Part shown: positions 19,451-28,246 of the stretch, in pieces
Layout of the letters: each line of letters starts with the position of its first letter
Position numbering within the stretch: the first letter of the stretch is position 1
NCBI GenBank assembly: GCA_016184315.1
Contig: JACPCU010000007.1
Coordinates: forward strand, 1 to 64,000
DNA: 64,000 nt
Direction of reading: 5' to 3'
From: Nitrososphaerota archaeon
GTDB lineage: Archaea; Thermoproteota; Nitrososphaeria; Nitrososphaerales; JACQRY01
Translations under genes and position numbers: made by a program
The notes under the pieces: generated by a model
What the model was told of the DNA's origin: nothing
The model's input: only the letters and a program-made list of their open reading frames with translations
The model's database searches: none

Positions 19451-20095
19451 ATGCCCCTGGCGCTTGACAGAATCGATATGGCTATACTCCGCCTCTTATC
19501 AGAAAACGGAAGGCTTTCTTTCCGCCAAGTAGCGAGACAGATCAGTGTCAGCACCCCCACAGTCGAAAGCAGAGTGAGGAAGATGACGGATGCAGGCATA
19601 ATAAGAAAATTCACCCTGCTCCTTGATAGCGATAAGCTCGACGGCGGTGTAGCCGCTCTGCTCAACATACGTGTAAATCTAGATAGACTGGACTCAGCTG
19701 TCTCCTCACTTTCACTGCAAGACGAGGTAAGAAGCCTCTTCGTGACGACAGGCGGCTCAAACCTCACGGTTCGCGTAACACTGCCCAACAGCAGATCTCT
19801 ACAAGAATTCCTGAGCAGCAAGATCGCCTCGCTTGAAGGAACAACACTGGTATCCAGTCAAATCGTCACCACTGTCGTCAAGGATGAACACGGAGTAGCA
19901 ATAACCGGTGAAATGGCTGTGCGACTCATATGCGACACCTGCGGAGCGGAGATCAAAGGCAAACCCCTTACACTGAACGTCGGGAACAGCAAACGCTTCT
20001 TCTGCTGCACAAGCTGCCTATCCATCTACAAAGAAAAATACAGAGCAGGCATAGAAGCAGTAGCAAGAAGGTCATCGAACAAGATCTCCCACTGA
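19451..20095 (+). CDS. copR: Copper-responsive AsnC-TRASH regulator
   Basis: 214 residues: AsnC/Lrp helix-turn-helix (about 4-58, IDMAILRLLSENGRLSFRQV), a RAM-like middle domain, and a C-terminal TRASH domain (about 157-195: ICDTCGAEI…FFCCTSCLSIYKEKY). The same domain order and position beside copA are known for the copper regulator of Sulfolobales. It starts at ATG 19451. Confidence 0.88.
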   Translation: MPLALDRIDMAILRLLSENGRLSFRQVARQISVSTPTVESRVRKMTDAGIIRKFTLLLDSDKLDGGVAALLNIRVNLDRLDSAVSSLSLQDEVRSLFVTTGGSNLTVRVTLPNSRSLQEFLSSKIASLEGTTLVSSQIVTTVVKDEHGVAITGEMAVRLICDTCGAEIKGKPLTLNVGNSKRFFCCTSCLSIYKEKYRAGIEAVARRSSNKISH

Positions 20096-20193
20096 AACGC
20101 AATTCCATCTGACTATTCTTTACACCTATAAGCAACCACAGATATATCCGGGAGTATCCAAAGCTTGGATAGAAGGCAGCGTGAAACTAGGGA

Positions 20194-20592
20194 ATGAGCA
20201 CCAAAACTAAGCCCGAATGGGCCTTCGCCCTCTCACTGACAGGCGGGATTCTCATGCTTTTGTCCAGCGGCGTGATGTCCCTATGGTTCATGGGAGGCGG
20301 CTTCGGTATGATGAGCGGGTTCAGCGGAATGATGGGAGGCATGATGGGCGGAATCGGAGCACCACTTGGATTCATGATGCTGCTTCCGCTCATAGGAATA
20401 GCTTCAGGAGTACTTGTGGTCACAGGAGCCATACTCCTGAACTCACGTTCATCCGAGCATACCACTTGGGGCACAATAATCCTAGTATTCTCCATCGTCA
20501 GCTTCCTAGGTATGGGAGGATTCCTCATAGGCGCCATATTAGGAATAATCGGCGGAGCCCTCTCAGTAAGCTGGACACCACCGTCGACCTGA
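20194..20592 (+). CDS. Met/Gly-rich membrane protein
   Basis: 132 residues with three or four hydrophobic segments. The loop at residues 33-52 is MGGGFGMMSGFSGMMGGMMG, unusually rich in Met. Overall it resembles small DUF4064/DUF6114-like membrane proteins. Location between copR and an HMA protein suggests a copper link; Met clusters can bind Cu(I). That role is inference. Confidence 0.68.
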   Translation: MSTKTKPEWAFALSLTGGILMLLSSGVMSLWFMGGGFGMMSGFSGMMGGMMGGIGAPLGFMMLLPLIGIASGVLVVTGAILLNSRSSEHTTWGTIILVFSIVSFLGMGGFLIGAILGIIGGALSVSWTPPST

Positions 20593-20604
20593 GTAGCATC
20601 CTCC

Positions 20605-20832
20605 ATGACAGAAACGAAGCGTCTACGCCTAAGAGTCACCGGCGTTCCCTGCGCCACATGCATAATACCTATCAGAAGAGCACTGGAGAAGGCAGACGGA
20701 GTCAAAAAGATCGGAGCAAACTACGCCGCAGACCTAATAATCGTCGAATACGACTCATCGACGACAACAGAGCAACAAATAATAAAGCTAGTCAAAAAAA
20801 CAGGGTACCGAGCAACCCCCTACCACATCTAA
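20605..20832 (+). CDS. HMA-domain copper chaperone-like protein
   Basis: 75 residues forming one heavy-metal-associated domain. The metal loop reads GVPCATCIIPIRRAL, with the CxxC pair, followed by GVKKIGANYAADLIIVEYD and the terminal GYRATPY. It starts 13 nt after the Met-rich membrane gene and should hand Cu(I) to CopA, whose own N-terminus lacks an HMA domain. Confidence 0.87.
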   Translation: MTETKRLRLRVTGVPCATCIIPIRRALEKADGVKKIGANYAADLIIVEYDSSTTTEQQIIKLVKKTGYRATPYHI

Positions 20833-20847
20833 ACAACCAGGAATATC

Positions 20848-21081
20848 CTAAATCTCCACTTTCTCAACCTTAATCTGCTCCAGAATACCATCCGCCTTAT
20901 CCCCACTAGTCACATAAACAGCAAGAAAACCCGGAGTCCGCAGCTTAATCTTAACCTCATCGCCACGCCTCACAACCCTACACCCCGACGCCTTCCCCGC
21001 CCAACGGAGAAACTCCTCTTCACTCTCAACCAACCTAGGCAAACACACTACCTCCCACCCACACACCGACACCACCCACAT
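20848..21081 (-). CDS. Small protein of unknown function
   Basis: 77 residues (MWVVSVCGWEVVCLPRLV…), with a charged middle and a beta-strand-like end (LAVYVTSGDKADGILEQIKV). No family is recognised. It begins 37 nt downstream of the GT-rich repeat copy at 21118-21206, the same arrangement as the SUI1 gene and the second copy. Its coding strand is strongly G-rich. Confidence 0.45.
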   Translation of the reverse strand: MWVVSVCGWEVVCLPRLVESEEEFLRWAGKASGCRVVRRGDEVKIKLRTPGFLAVYVTSGDKADGILEQIKVEKVEI

Positions 21082-21117
21082 TTAAAACACACCCTCAACC
21101 CCATCCCGCAGCAACCC

Positions 21118-21206
21118 GAAAACCGCCTCAAACAAAACCAAACAACAAGAAACAAACCCCAACCCTACTTAAACCCCCCCTAGGCCAACAAACAAGCACA
21201 AGCCAC
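21118..21206 (-). repeat. Copy A of ~99-bp GT-rich dispersed repeat
   Basis: Read on the minus strand, this 89-nt segment matches 29331-29429 on the plus strand without substitutions, apart from a 10-nt insertion in the other copy. It includes GGCCTAGGGGGGGTTTAAGT and ends GAGGCGGTTTTC. TTTAAG may act as a promoter element. No ORF is common to the two copies. Confidence 0.9.
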
Positions 21207-21247
21207 GCTAGCCCACCCAACAATCCGACAGACTATCTCCCTAATTG

Positions 21248-22543
21248 TTAAGCTTCTGAGCCATCACGCCAGCCAAGCCAGCCGCAACCCTTCGACGCCA
21301 TATGCCTCCTGAACGTCGGCTTCATGAACGAATAGGTCTCCATCAACCCCTTCTCGCTCCCCATCATCTCCTGCACCAACGCGATAAAATCACCCAGAAC
21401 AGTGGCCCTAGGAAGCACAAGAAGGTCCTTACCAAAAGCATTCCGAGCAGCATTATGGCCAGCAACAGCACCAGTAACTATCGCCTCCTGAATACCAACA
21501 TTCGGCCCCGCCTTTTCTCCTCCAACAAACAGATTAGCGAAGCCAGAGACCTTCAAAGAATTCTCGCGAGGAGCCATAGACATAAACCGCACAGCGTTAC
21601 CCACACCCCCTCCAAGCGGATCCGAAAACCTCGCATGCTCAAAGCCAGGAATCTTCCTCACATCCTCCAGAGGCATGTAAACCATGCCATTAGCCTTGAA
21701 GAAACCCGGATACGCCATCTTTATCACCTTCACATGGGACGGATCATAAGGAAGGTTGGTACTGAGACCTATCTTCAACATATTCTGCACCTCCTCGGGA
21801 ACATCGACTTTCCAGCTGCCTTCCCGCCTCACCGCTTCAAGCAACTCAGGATCAATAGAGTCATCGTAGAAAGACGTTGCAGAGCTCAATGCACCGAATC
21901 CGCCCCCATGCTTAGTATCTCTAAGCTTTCTGAGCTCAGGCGCACCTGCCTTAGTAGCTATGCTGACACGGTCACCGAAACTGTTACATCGGAGCATGCA
22001 CTCAACACACCCATAACCGTAATCAACGCAGACTTGAATACCTCCAGCGCCGCCTGTAGTGTCCACAAAAGCATCTCCAGTCAACACCCTACCTTTCTCC
22101 AATTTCACTGCAAGCATCTTGCTTCCTTGATTATTCTGCGCCCTCCCCATAGCCACATCAACAGCCCTATCAGCAAAGATCAGTTCCACCCCGATGCCGC
22201 GAAGATACTTCCTGATGTATGTCTCAGCCTTCATACAGTGAAAAATATGGTTTTCACCGTGACGGTGAGCAAGCTCCTCAACGCCAGCCCACTTCATCTC
22301 AGTCCTCGGGTGAGTAAGAACCGGATGCGTTCCAATGATGTCAAAGATATAGCCTCCGCCCAATGCCTTAAGCTCCTCCACAGCAGACATACGTCCGTCG
22401 TTATAATAAATCCCTGAGTGAAGACCGACACCAAGAAGCTGATCAGTCCTCTCCACAAGAGTAACATCAGCACCAGCGTTACGGGCACATGCAGCAGCAC
22501 TAACCCCTGAAAAACCTCCACCTACAACTATGACTTTTGGCAT
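21248..22543 (-). CDS. FAD-dependent oxidoreductase, GidA/TrmFO-like fold
   Basis: About 431 residues. The N-terminal dinucleotide-binding motif is VIVVGGGFSGVSAAACA; near the end LFVGGEKAGPNVGIQEAIVT and GAVAGHNAARNA match the FAD-closing segment of GidA/TrmFO-like enzymes. A Cys-rich central stretch (YGYGCVECMLRCN) is notable. ATG 22543 is preceded by AGGAGG at 13 nt; GTG 22555 would sit almost on that site. The substrate is unknown. Confidence 0.8.
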   Translation of the reverse strand: MPKVIVVGGGFSGVSAAACARNAGADVTLVERTDQLLGVGLHSGIYYNDGRMSAVEELKALGGGYIFDIIGTHPVLTHPRTEMKWAGVEELAHRHGENHIFHCMKAETYIRKYLRGIGVELIFADRAVDVAMGRAQNNQGSKMLAVKLEKGRVLTGDAFVDTTGGAGGIQVCVDYGYGCVECMLRCNSFGDRVSIATKAGAPELRKLRDTKHGGGFGALSSATSFYDDSIDPELLEAVRREGSWKVDVPEEVQNMLKIGLSTNLPYDPSHVKVIKMAYPGFFKANGMVYMPLEDVRKIPGFEHARFSDPLGGGVGNAVRFMSMAPRENSLKVSGFANLFVGGEKAGPNVGIQEAIVTGAVAGHNAARNAFGKDLLVLPRATVLGDFIALVQEMMGSEKGLMETYSFMKPTFRRHMASKGCGWLGWRDGSEA

Positions 22544-22652
22544 ATCGCATCGCACTCCTCCTGATAATCGTATAAGGTTTATGTTCAGTTCGCAAACATA
22601 TAATCGTCAAGTCTAAAATATTTTCAGACCAACATCGATCCTGCTGAAAGAT

Positions 22653-23909
22653 CTAGATGCTGAATGCCTGACCGGGCTGAGGCGCCTCAGCCTCAAACCC
22701 GAGCCTCTCCTTGATCTCCTGAGCGAAGCTTACACAGCTCGACTCCTCGCCATGAACAGTCAGAACCTTAGGGCTGCCTCTTACCTTGCCCAACATCTCA
22801 AACAGCTCTTTCTTACCGCTATGAGAAGAGAAGTCGAATCTTCGCACAGTGGCCTTCACTTTCGTCGGCTTGCCTTTGATAATCGCCATGCCTTTTTCTA
22901 GGAGTGTTCGGCCAGGTGTCCCAGGGACCTGGAAAGACACTATGGAAATAGCGTTTTTGGGTTTTGTCGCTATGGCCTGTGTGTAGAAGATTGCTTGACC
23001 GCCCACCAACATGCCTGCCGGCGCTATGATAACACACGGAGTATCTGCAAGTCGTTTTCTCTCATTCCAGCTAGAGATAAGTTCCAAGCTCTCCACGGTC
23101 TTCCTGAAGAGAGCAGGCTCCTTAAGATATTCCTGATGTCTAAATAGGATCTCATTAGTTTCAAGAGCCATACCATCCATCGCAACAGGATACGGGAAAG
23201 AACGGCTCTTCAAGGCGCATGCAACTTCCTGAGCTCTACCAACTGAGAAAGCAGGCACGAAAAGAGTCCCTCCGTTTTCCACAGTCTCTCTAGCGAAGTC
23301 TACGAAAGCGTCTTCAGCCTCCTCTCTAGGTGGATGATCAGCCGTTGCATAGGTGCTCTCAGTGATAACCATGTCGAATTCTTCGGGCTCCACATCTGCC
23401 CCTTTCAGGAGGTTGGTGTCTGTGCCGTTTACATCTCCAGTGTAGAGAAGTCTTTTGTCGCCGTCCTCCAGCGTAATCATTGAGGAGCCCGGTATGTGAC
23501 CAGCATCTCTGAACTTAGCGGTGAACTCGCCTACCTTCACCTCGTCGCTCTGCTTTAATCTTGTAGCCTTCTTCATCATAGCCATGACATCCAAGTATTC
23601 GAAGGGCAGGTAGAACCCTGAGATCTTAACGAAGTCGCTTAGAAGAAGTCTAGTGAGATCCATAGTGACCTCGGTGGCATAAAGTTCTACTCCGTTGGAC
23701 AGGTAGAACAGAGGGACGCCTCCTGAATGATCTAGGTGAGCATGTGAAAGAAGAATAGCGTCTACGTCACGCCGCTGCACATGGATTGGGAATGAGGGTT
23801 GCCTAGTCATCAACACGCCGAAGTCCAGTAGAACGCTAGTCCGTTTGCCTTTGACAAGGAAGGCTGAACGCCCGACTTCGCGCGCCGCGCCTAGGGCGGA
23901 AATCTCCAT
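22653..23909 (-). CDS. Beta-CASP ribonuclease (aCPSF2-like)
   Basis: 418 residues of the metallo-beta-lactamase/beta-CASP RNase family. HAHLDH (56-61), GDVNGT, the beta-CASP segment FVPAFSVGRAQEV, and the C-terminal DFSSHSGKKEL and TVHGEE motifs are all present. There are no KH domains, which separates it from aCPSF1. It should process or degrade RNA with two zinc ions. Divergent from the PAC2 gene by 59 nt. Confidence 0.88.
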   Translation of the reverse strand: MEISALGAAREVGRSAFLVKGKRTSVLLDFGVLMTRQPSFPIHVQRRDVDAILLSHAHLDHSGGVPLFYLSNGVELYATEVTMDLTRLLLSDFVKISGFYLPFEYLDVMAMMKKATRLKQSDEVKVGEFTAKFRDAGHIPGSSMITLEDGDKRLLYTGDVNGTDTNLLKGADVEPEEFDMVITESTYATADHPPREEAEDAFVDFARETVENGGTLFVPAFSVGRAQEVACALKSRSFPYPVAMDGMALETNEILFRHQEYLKEPALFRKTVESLELISSWNERKRLADTPCVIIAPAGMLVGGQAIFYTQAIATKPKNAISIVSFQVPGTPGRTLLEKGMAIIKGKPTKVKATVRRFDFSSHSGKKELFEMLGKVRGSPKVLTVHGEESSCVSFAQEIKERLGFEAEAPQPGQAFSI

Positions 23910-23968
23910 GACTGCACTTACGTCCTTACGGCAAACTTTTCATACTCCACTCTTTAAGGTTTCCCTAC

Positions 23969-24673
23969 ATGTCGACGATAGAAATCCTCCCTCAGGGGAC
24001 AAAGTTAGACGGTTGCAGTCTGATCACGGGCTTCCACGGCATCGGCGCAGCGGGATACTGGACTATCAAATACCTTCAAGATAAGTTGCAGATTCCAAGA
24101 GTAGCCTTCGTAAACTCTTCAATCATTCCTCCGGTAACATCGACAGCCAAAGGGAGACTTGTGTCCCCCTACGAGCTTTACCGGAAGGAAAACTTGGTCT
24201 TCTTCAAAGCAGAGATACCTCCGCAGCGAGAAGAAGAAATCAAATTCTACGGTGAACTCGCTGCTTGGATCGTCGACTCAGGAATGAAAGAAGTGGCGCT
24301 GGTAGGTGGTTTGGATATCAATCTGAAGCATGATGAATCCACCTTCAGGCTGGTTCATACATCAATCTACAAACCTACGGGAGAGCTGGAGAAAGCATTG
24401 ATCTTGGAGGATGACCATCTTATTGTCGGTCCTGTTGCGGTAATGTTAAACCAGTTCGAGATGAAGGGGTTTCCAGCCTTTGCGATACTTGCCTATGCGT
24501 CGCCTGAACGAATGGATCCTAGGGCAGTTGCAGTGTCAATAGGTGTTCTGGGAAAGCACTATGGCTTTGAGGTGGATGTGACACCACTGATAAAAGGAGC
24601 GGAGGCGATAGAGATGGAAGTTGCGAAACGGGAGAACTACGTCAAGAAGGGCGTTGAATCAATGTATGCTTAG
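23969..24673 (+). CDS. PAC2-family protein (proteasome assembly chaperone-like)
   Basis: 234 residues. LITGFHGIGAAGYWTIKYL at the start and MKEVALVGGLDI / NQFEMKGFPAFAILAYAS later are typical of archaeal PAC2 (PF09754) proteins related to proteasome assembly factors. A direct proteasome role is known in eukaryotes and only inferred here. It converges with tgtA, 3 nt apart. Confidence 0.85.
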   Translation: MSTIEILPQGTKLDGCSLITGFHGIGAAGYWTIKYLQDKLQIPRVAFVNSSIIPPVTSTAKGRLVSPYELYRKENLVFFKAEIPPQREEEIKFYGELAAWIVDSGMKEVALVGGLDINLKHDESTFRLVHTSIYKPTGELEKALILEDDHLIVGPVAVMLNQFEMKGFPAFAILAYASPERMDPRAVAVSIGVLGKHYGFEVDVTPLIKGAEAIEMEVAKRENYVKKGVESMYA

Positions 24674-24676
24674 GCC

Positions 24677-26287
24677 TTAATGTCGATGTCGAGGCTCTTC
24701 CAGCGTTTTCTTCGCGGCTTCTGCAATTTGAAGCGCAGCTTCCCGAGTGCCGATACTGGAGTTTATTGTTAGGAGTGAGCCTCTTGAAATGAGTTTTCTA
24801 AGGTTTCTTACTATCGATCGTGGGGTGCGATTATTGTCTATGAGCATTATGTTCTTTGGGCGGTGTTGCTTGACAATTTGTTCGACCTGGTCAACTGTGA
24901 TCTTTGCTACTTCCTTGCTTTCGGCAAAGCCAGAGGTGTACAAGTGTTGGGAAAGTGGGTATATATCGCTGATTTCAACTGGGGCTAATCCGATGCCTGG
25001 TATCAAGAAGAAAACCTGTATTCTTCCCAAGTGTTGTCCAAGAACATTGGCCAGCTCGGAGTAGATCTCTGAGCTGAGAAAGGGTTTCTCTTCCTGATCC
25101 GGTAGAATAAGGAGTAGATCTTTTCCGTTGCGCGGTAGGATGTTAGTGATGCGTTTGCGGGTTCTTGAAAGTTCAGGTCTATGGGCGTCTAGAGCTGTGA
25201 AGAGGAAAAGAGCTCGGTTTTTGAAGACAGGCGTACCTTCTTCAAACAGTTTCTTGGCCTTGTTCAAGACTTGATATGCCTCCCACAGTTTAGGATGGCA
25301 TCGAGCTTTGATCCCAAGGTATTCCCATAGCCTTCCGTCGTGTATTGCTTGTCTTACCGCTAAGACTTCTTGGCGCAAGACGTAAAGATTGTGAAACGCC
25401 AATTGTTCTTCAGCGTCTATTCTGCTCCTAAGGTCTTCCACGCTACTCTTGTAGCAGACTGGGCAGGAACACGGGAGATACGCAAGGTTTTCAAGCCTTT
25501 CTGTTCCGTATGGCGTCATGTATCGTTTCTGCTTAGCATAGAGGGCGTATGATGCTGAGTCGAACATGTCGCACCCCAAAGATACGGCAAGGGGTATTGT
25601 CAACGGGTGTCCAGCTCCAAAGAGATGGAGCGGTTTGTTTGGGGGAAGCGCTTGTTTGACTGCGCAGATCATTTGGATTAACAGCGGAAAATCGTAGCTT
25701 TCCATGACTTCGGTGGGACTACCCAGCGCAAAAATGTTGAAGCTTAATCGCTTCATCTGGTTTGCTGAGGTCTTCAAGAGATCGAGATATTGGCCCCCTT
25801 GAATTGGCCCCATCCAAAGCAAGTCCTCTCTGTTTCTCAACTTGATGTTGGCTTTGGCTGCCCTAACGGTTTCTTCAACGGTTTTCAGAGCATAATTCTT
25901 CGTGACGTTGAGACCTGTGGGCTGATCAAGGATTGTCGCAATATCTACTCCTATGGTTTCTTGGAAGCGAGTGATCTCTTCACCGGTAACCTTAACATCG
26001 CCATATTCTAGGACTTGGTATCCTCCTGAATCAGTCATGACGATGCCGTCGAAACCTATCAGCCCATGGATTCCCTTTGCCTCAGCTTCTCTTCCAGCGT
26101 ATTTCCGGGCGAGGTACGCATTGGTCATAACCGCTGTGAAACCCAAGCCTTTGACTTGTTTGGCAGGTATCTTCTGTCTGGTGGGGTGAAGTACGGGGAG
26201 AAGGGCTGGAGTTTCGAGAACGCCGTGGCCAGTCGTCAGGTGACCGATGCGGCCGGCTAGATCTGAGGTCTTGATCTCGAAATCCAT
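24677..26287 (-). CDS. tgtA: Archaeosine tRNA-guanine transglycosylase
   Basis: 536 residues. It exchanges guanine-15 of tRNA for preQ0, the first step to archaeosine. The catalytic barrel shows TDSGGYQVLEYG, WMGPIQGGQYLDLL, FALGSPTEVM and CDMFDSASYALYAKQKRYMT; the zinc site is CSCPVC plus a downstream His (FHNLY). The remainder (about 350-536) is the archaeal C-terminal extension; a full PUA end is not obvious. Confidence 0.94.
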   Translation of the reverse strand: MDFEIKTSDLAGRIGHLTTGHGVLETPALLPVLHPTRQKIPAKQVKGLGFTAVMTNAYLARKYAGREAEAKGIHGLIGFDGIVMTDSGGYQVLEYGDVKVTGEEITRFQETIGVDIATILDQPTGLNVTKNYALKTVEETVRAAKANIKLRNREDLLWMGPIQGGQYLDLLKTSANQMKRLSFNIFALGSPTEVMESYDFPLLIQMICAVKQALPPNKPLHLFGAGHPLTIPLAVSLGCDMFDSASYALYAKQKRYMTPYGTERLENLAYLPCSCPVCYKSSVEDLRSRIDAEEQLAFHNLYVLRQEVLAVRQAIHDGRLWEYLGIKARCHPKLWEAYQVLNKAKKLFEEGTPVFKNRALFLFTALDAHRPELSRTRKRITNILPRNGKDLLLILPDQEEKPFLSSEIYSELANVLGQHLGRIQVFFLIPGIGLAPVEISDIYPLSQHLYTSGFAESKEVAKITVDQVEQIVKQHRPKNIMLIDNNRTPRSIVRNLRKLISRGSLLTINSSIGTREAALQIAEAAKKTLEEPRHRH

Positions 26288-26337
26288 AATGGCTTCAACA
26301 GTTGTCGTTCTGATTACCAGTGATTGAAGATATGAGG

Positions 26338-26775
26338 TTAGGTGCTCTGGGCCTTGCTCTGCTTTACGAACTCGTCGTAGATTCCTTTGGCTCGCTCAGC
26401 CGCCAAGCCGCTGCCTTCGACTACGCCTTTCTCTGTAAGCTTAATTTTGTCCATGACTATGATGGCACCTATCTCTTCTCTTACTTTTACAAGGCTTGGG
26501 AATACTCGTTCAAGCCTTTCCGCTAAAGATTTCAGCTCGAAAGGTTTCTCTATGAGTCTGACTTCCTTAATGAAGCTGCCATTTAAGACAAGTTTGAAGA
26601 CTTTGCCGTCGCCACCAGTCACGTTGTCTATGATAATGTTTAGTTTCTCGTCGATGCCTACAAGATATCCTTGATAGGTTTTGCCTTCAGAAGTTTCTAT
26701 GCCTACTCTTCTTCCAATCAATGTAGCCAATTCTTCGCCAAATTTTCTAAATACTGTGGCTGCCACTTTCTCCAC
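26338..26775 (-). CDS. Sm-like protein with C-terminal extra domain (SmAP3-like)
   Basis: 145 residues. Sm fold at about 1-75 (Sm1: GRRVGIETSEGKTYQGYLVG; Sm2-like: VFKLVLNGSFIKEVRLI), then a second helical/beta domain ending GIYDEFVKQSKAQ, as in the archaeal Sm-like proteins with an added C-terminal domain. RNA-binding heptamer expected. The start is GTG. Confidence 0.82.
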   Translation of the reverse strand: MEKVAATVFRKFGEELATLIGRRVGIETSEGKTYQGYLVGIDEKLNIIIDNVTGGDGKVFKLVLNGSFIKEVRLIEKPFELKSLAERLERVFPSLVKVREEIGAIIVMDKIKLTEKGVVEGSGLAAERAKGIYDEFVKQSKAQST

Positions 26776-27217
26776 TACCCATGTTGGCCGGAGATATTGG
26801 AGCCGTTAAAAAGCTTCCCAAATTAGCGATTTTGCCTTGCCCTTTGTCATTACTGTACACCATCTTTTGATGTTTGACTAGAGGATGCAATAATGAATGA
26901 CGACAGGAACCCTCTGAAGCCTATCTTAGGGTTTTGTTCATTTGTCGGGGCTTGCTTGGGTTCTATGCGCCGGTATAGAGCTGTTTCATGGGGGCTATAC
27001 AAAACTGGTAAATGGAGCATCCCCTGGTTCTGAGCAGAGGGGGCGAGCTAGCATGCAGAGCCCGAAGACAGAACCTATCTTGGCATTTCTTAACTATTAG
27101 GATATCGTTTTTGATATGGGGCTGGTTTCCGTTAAGAAAGGTTCACCAAACGTACCATCAAGAAGAATAGGGGGATAGCTGTGAGGTCTGGCGATATTGA
27201 GGCGCGAGCATCCTACC
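26776..27217. other. Long gene-poor region, possible structured RNA
   Basis: 442 nt without a clear gene. A 46-codon frame (ATG 26893, GAGG upstream, stop 27031-27033) exists but resembles nothing. The segment 26880-27095 is rich in hairpins: CCCCTGGTTCTGAGCAGAGG (near 27019), TCTAT…ATAGA (near 26961-26978), AACCCT…AGGGTT. It also holds two related boxes: GACAGGAACC…CTATCTT (near 26903) and GACAGAACCTATCTT (near 27067). A non-coding RNA on either strand is possible. Confidence 0.35.
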
Positions 27218-27949
27218 ATGGTTTCTCGTTCTAGTACGTCGACTGTTTGGTTAGGGGCGGGCCTTGTTAAAGGGAAGTTCCTCAGACGTTTGAACCGGTT
27301 TGCGGTGCTATTTGAGAGCGACGGAAAGGTGTCGGAGGCGTTTATGCCTAATTCTGGAAGGCTTCTTGAGTTGTTGAAACCTGCTGCGTCTCTGATATTG
27401 AAGCGGAAGATGGAAGGAAAGTCTTCCTTCGAGCTTCTTGCTGTTAGGACTAATGGCATGGTTGTTCCTATAGGCAGTAGGTTGCCTAACAAACTATTCC
27501 ATTTAGCTGTGGTCCAACGTTTTCTTCCACCATTCGCCGCTTATACTGATGTGAAACCTGAATATCGATATGGTTCCAGCAGATTAGATTTCCTGCTCTC
27601 AAATGATACTGAACGTTGTCTCGTAGAAATGAAGTCTTGTACACTTGTGAAAGGAGGCGTAGCTTTGTTCCCAGATGCACCGACTGAACGTGGGACGAAA
27701 CATGTCTTAGAATTATTGAAAGCCAAGCAGGAGAGCTTTAGAGCCTGCGTGGTGTTCATCGTTCAGAGGAGTGACGCAGTGGTAATGAGGCCATATTGGG
27801 AGAATGATGCTAGGTTTGGTGAGGCGGTTTGGGAAGCATCCAGGAAGGGGGTTGAGATTTTCGCGTGGAAAGTCAGACCTGTAGATGAGTCTCTCAGAAT
27901 TACTATTGGAGACCAGATTCCAGTGGAGATCGGCCGCGGGATAGGCTAA
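27218..27949 (+). CDS. sfsA: SfsA family nucleic-acid-binding protein
   Basis: About 243 residues matching SfsA (sugar fermentation stimulation) proteins: FLRRLNRFAVLFESDGKVSE, FMPNSGRLLELL, YRYGSSRLDFLLSN, LVEMKSCTLVKGGVALFPDA, PTERGTKHVLELL. The nuclease-like core (RLDFLL…EMK) is intact. ATG 27218 is preferred over TTG 27197. The physiological role in archaea is uncertain. Confidence 0.88.
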   Translation: MVSRSSTSTVWLGAGLVKGKFLRRLNRFAVLFESDGKVSEAFMPNSGRLLELLKPAASLILKRKMEGKSSFELLAVRTNGMVVPIGSRLPNKLFHLAVVQRFLPPFAAYTDVKPEYRYGSSRLDFLLSNDTERCLVEMKSCTLVKGGVALFPDAPTERGTKHVLELLKAKQESFRACVVFIVQRSDAVVMRPYWENDARFGEAVWEASRKGVEIFAWKVRPVDESLRITIGDQIPVEIGRGIG

Positions 27950-27964
27950 GCGCGCCTTGGGGAC

Positions 27965-28246
27965 CTAAGTTCTCAGTCCGAAGGACTGGGCGAACTCGGA
28001 GAATTTCTCGTAGCCATCTAGGAAGTGAAGACCTTTCTGGCTGATCTTGTACCTAGACCCTCTCTCAACAATACTCTGCTCAAGTAATCCTGAACTGACA
28101 AGGTCTTTGAGAATGCGGACAAGTCTAGAGTAAGGAACATTTGCCTTCCTTAGCAGGATTGTGACTCCTATGCCGCCTTCGTTCGCCCCGAAGTCTCTGA
28201 CAGTGATCAAGACGTCGGCAATAATCTTCATCTGCGTTCTATACAT
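27965..28246 (-). CDS. Winged-helix DNA-binding protein
   Basis: 93 residues forming one winged helix of the small archaeal HTH type (…IIADVLITVRD, ANVPYSRLVRILKDLVSSGL, YKISQKGLHFLDGY). It overlaps the 3' end of the upstream seven-helix membrane gene by 8 nt, so the two are one transcript and may form a sensor-regulator pair. Confidence 0.78.
   Translation of the reverse strand: MYRTQMKIIADVLITVRDFGANEGGIGVTILLRKANVPYSRLVRILKDLVSSGLLEQSIVERGSRYKISQKGLHFLDGYEKFSEFAQSFGLRT

Noticed and set aside
20217-20873. A 218-codon plus-strand frame across the Met-rich membrane gene and the HMA gene
   Set aside because: It is in another frame of two genes with clear protein features; its translation is Arg/His-rich and resembles nothing.
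21302-22417. A 371-codon open frame on the plus strand opposite the FAD oxidoreductase
   Set aside because: It is antisense to a clear enzyme gene, has no recognisable motif and a composition expected of a shadow frame on a G-rich coding strand.
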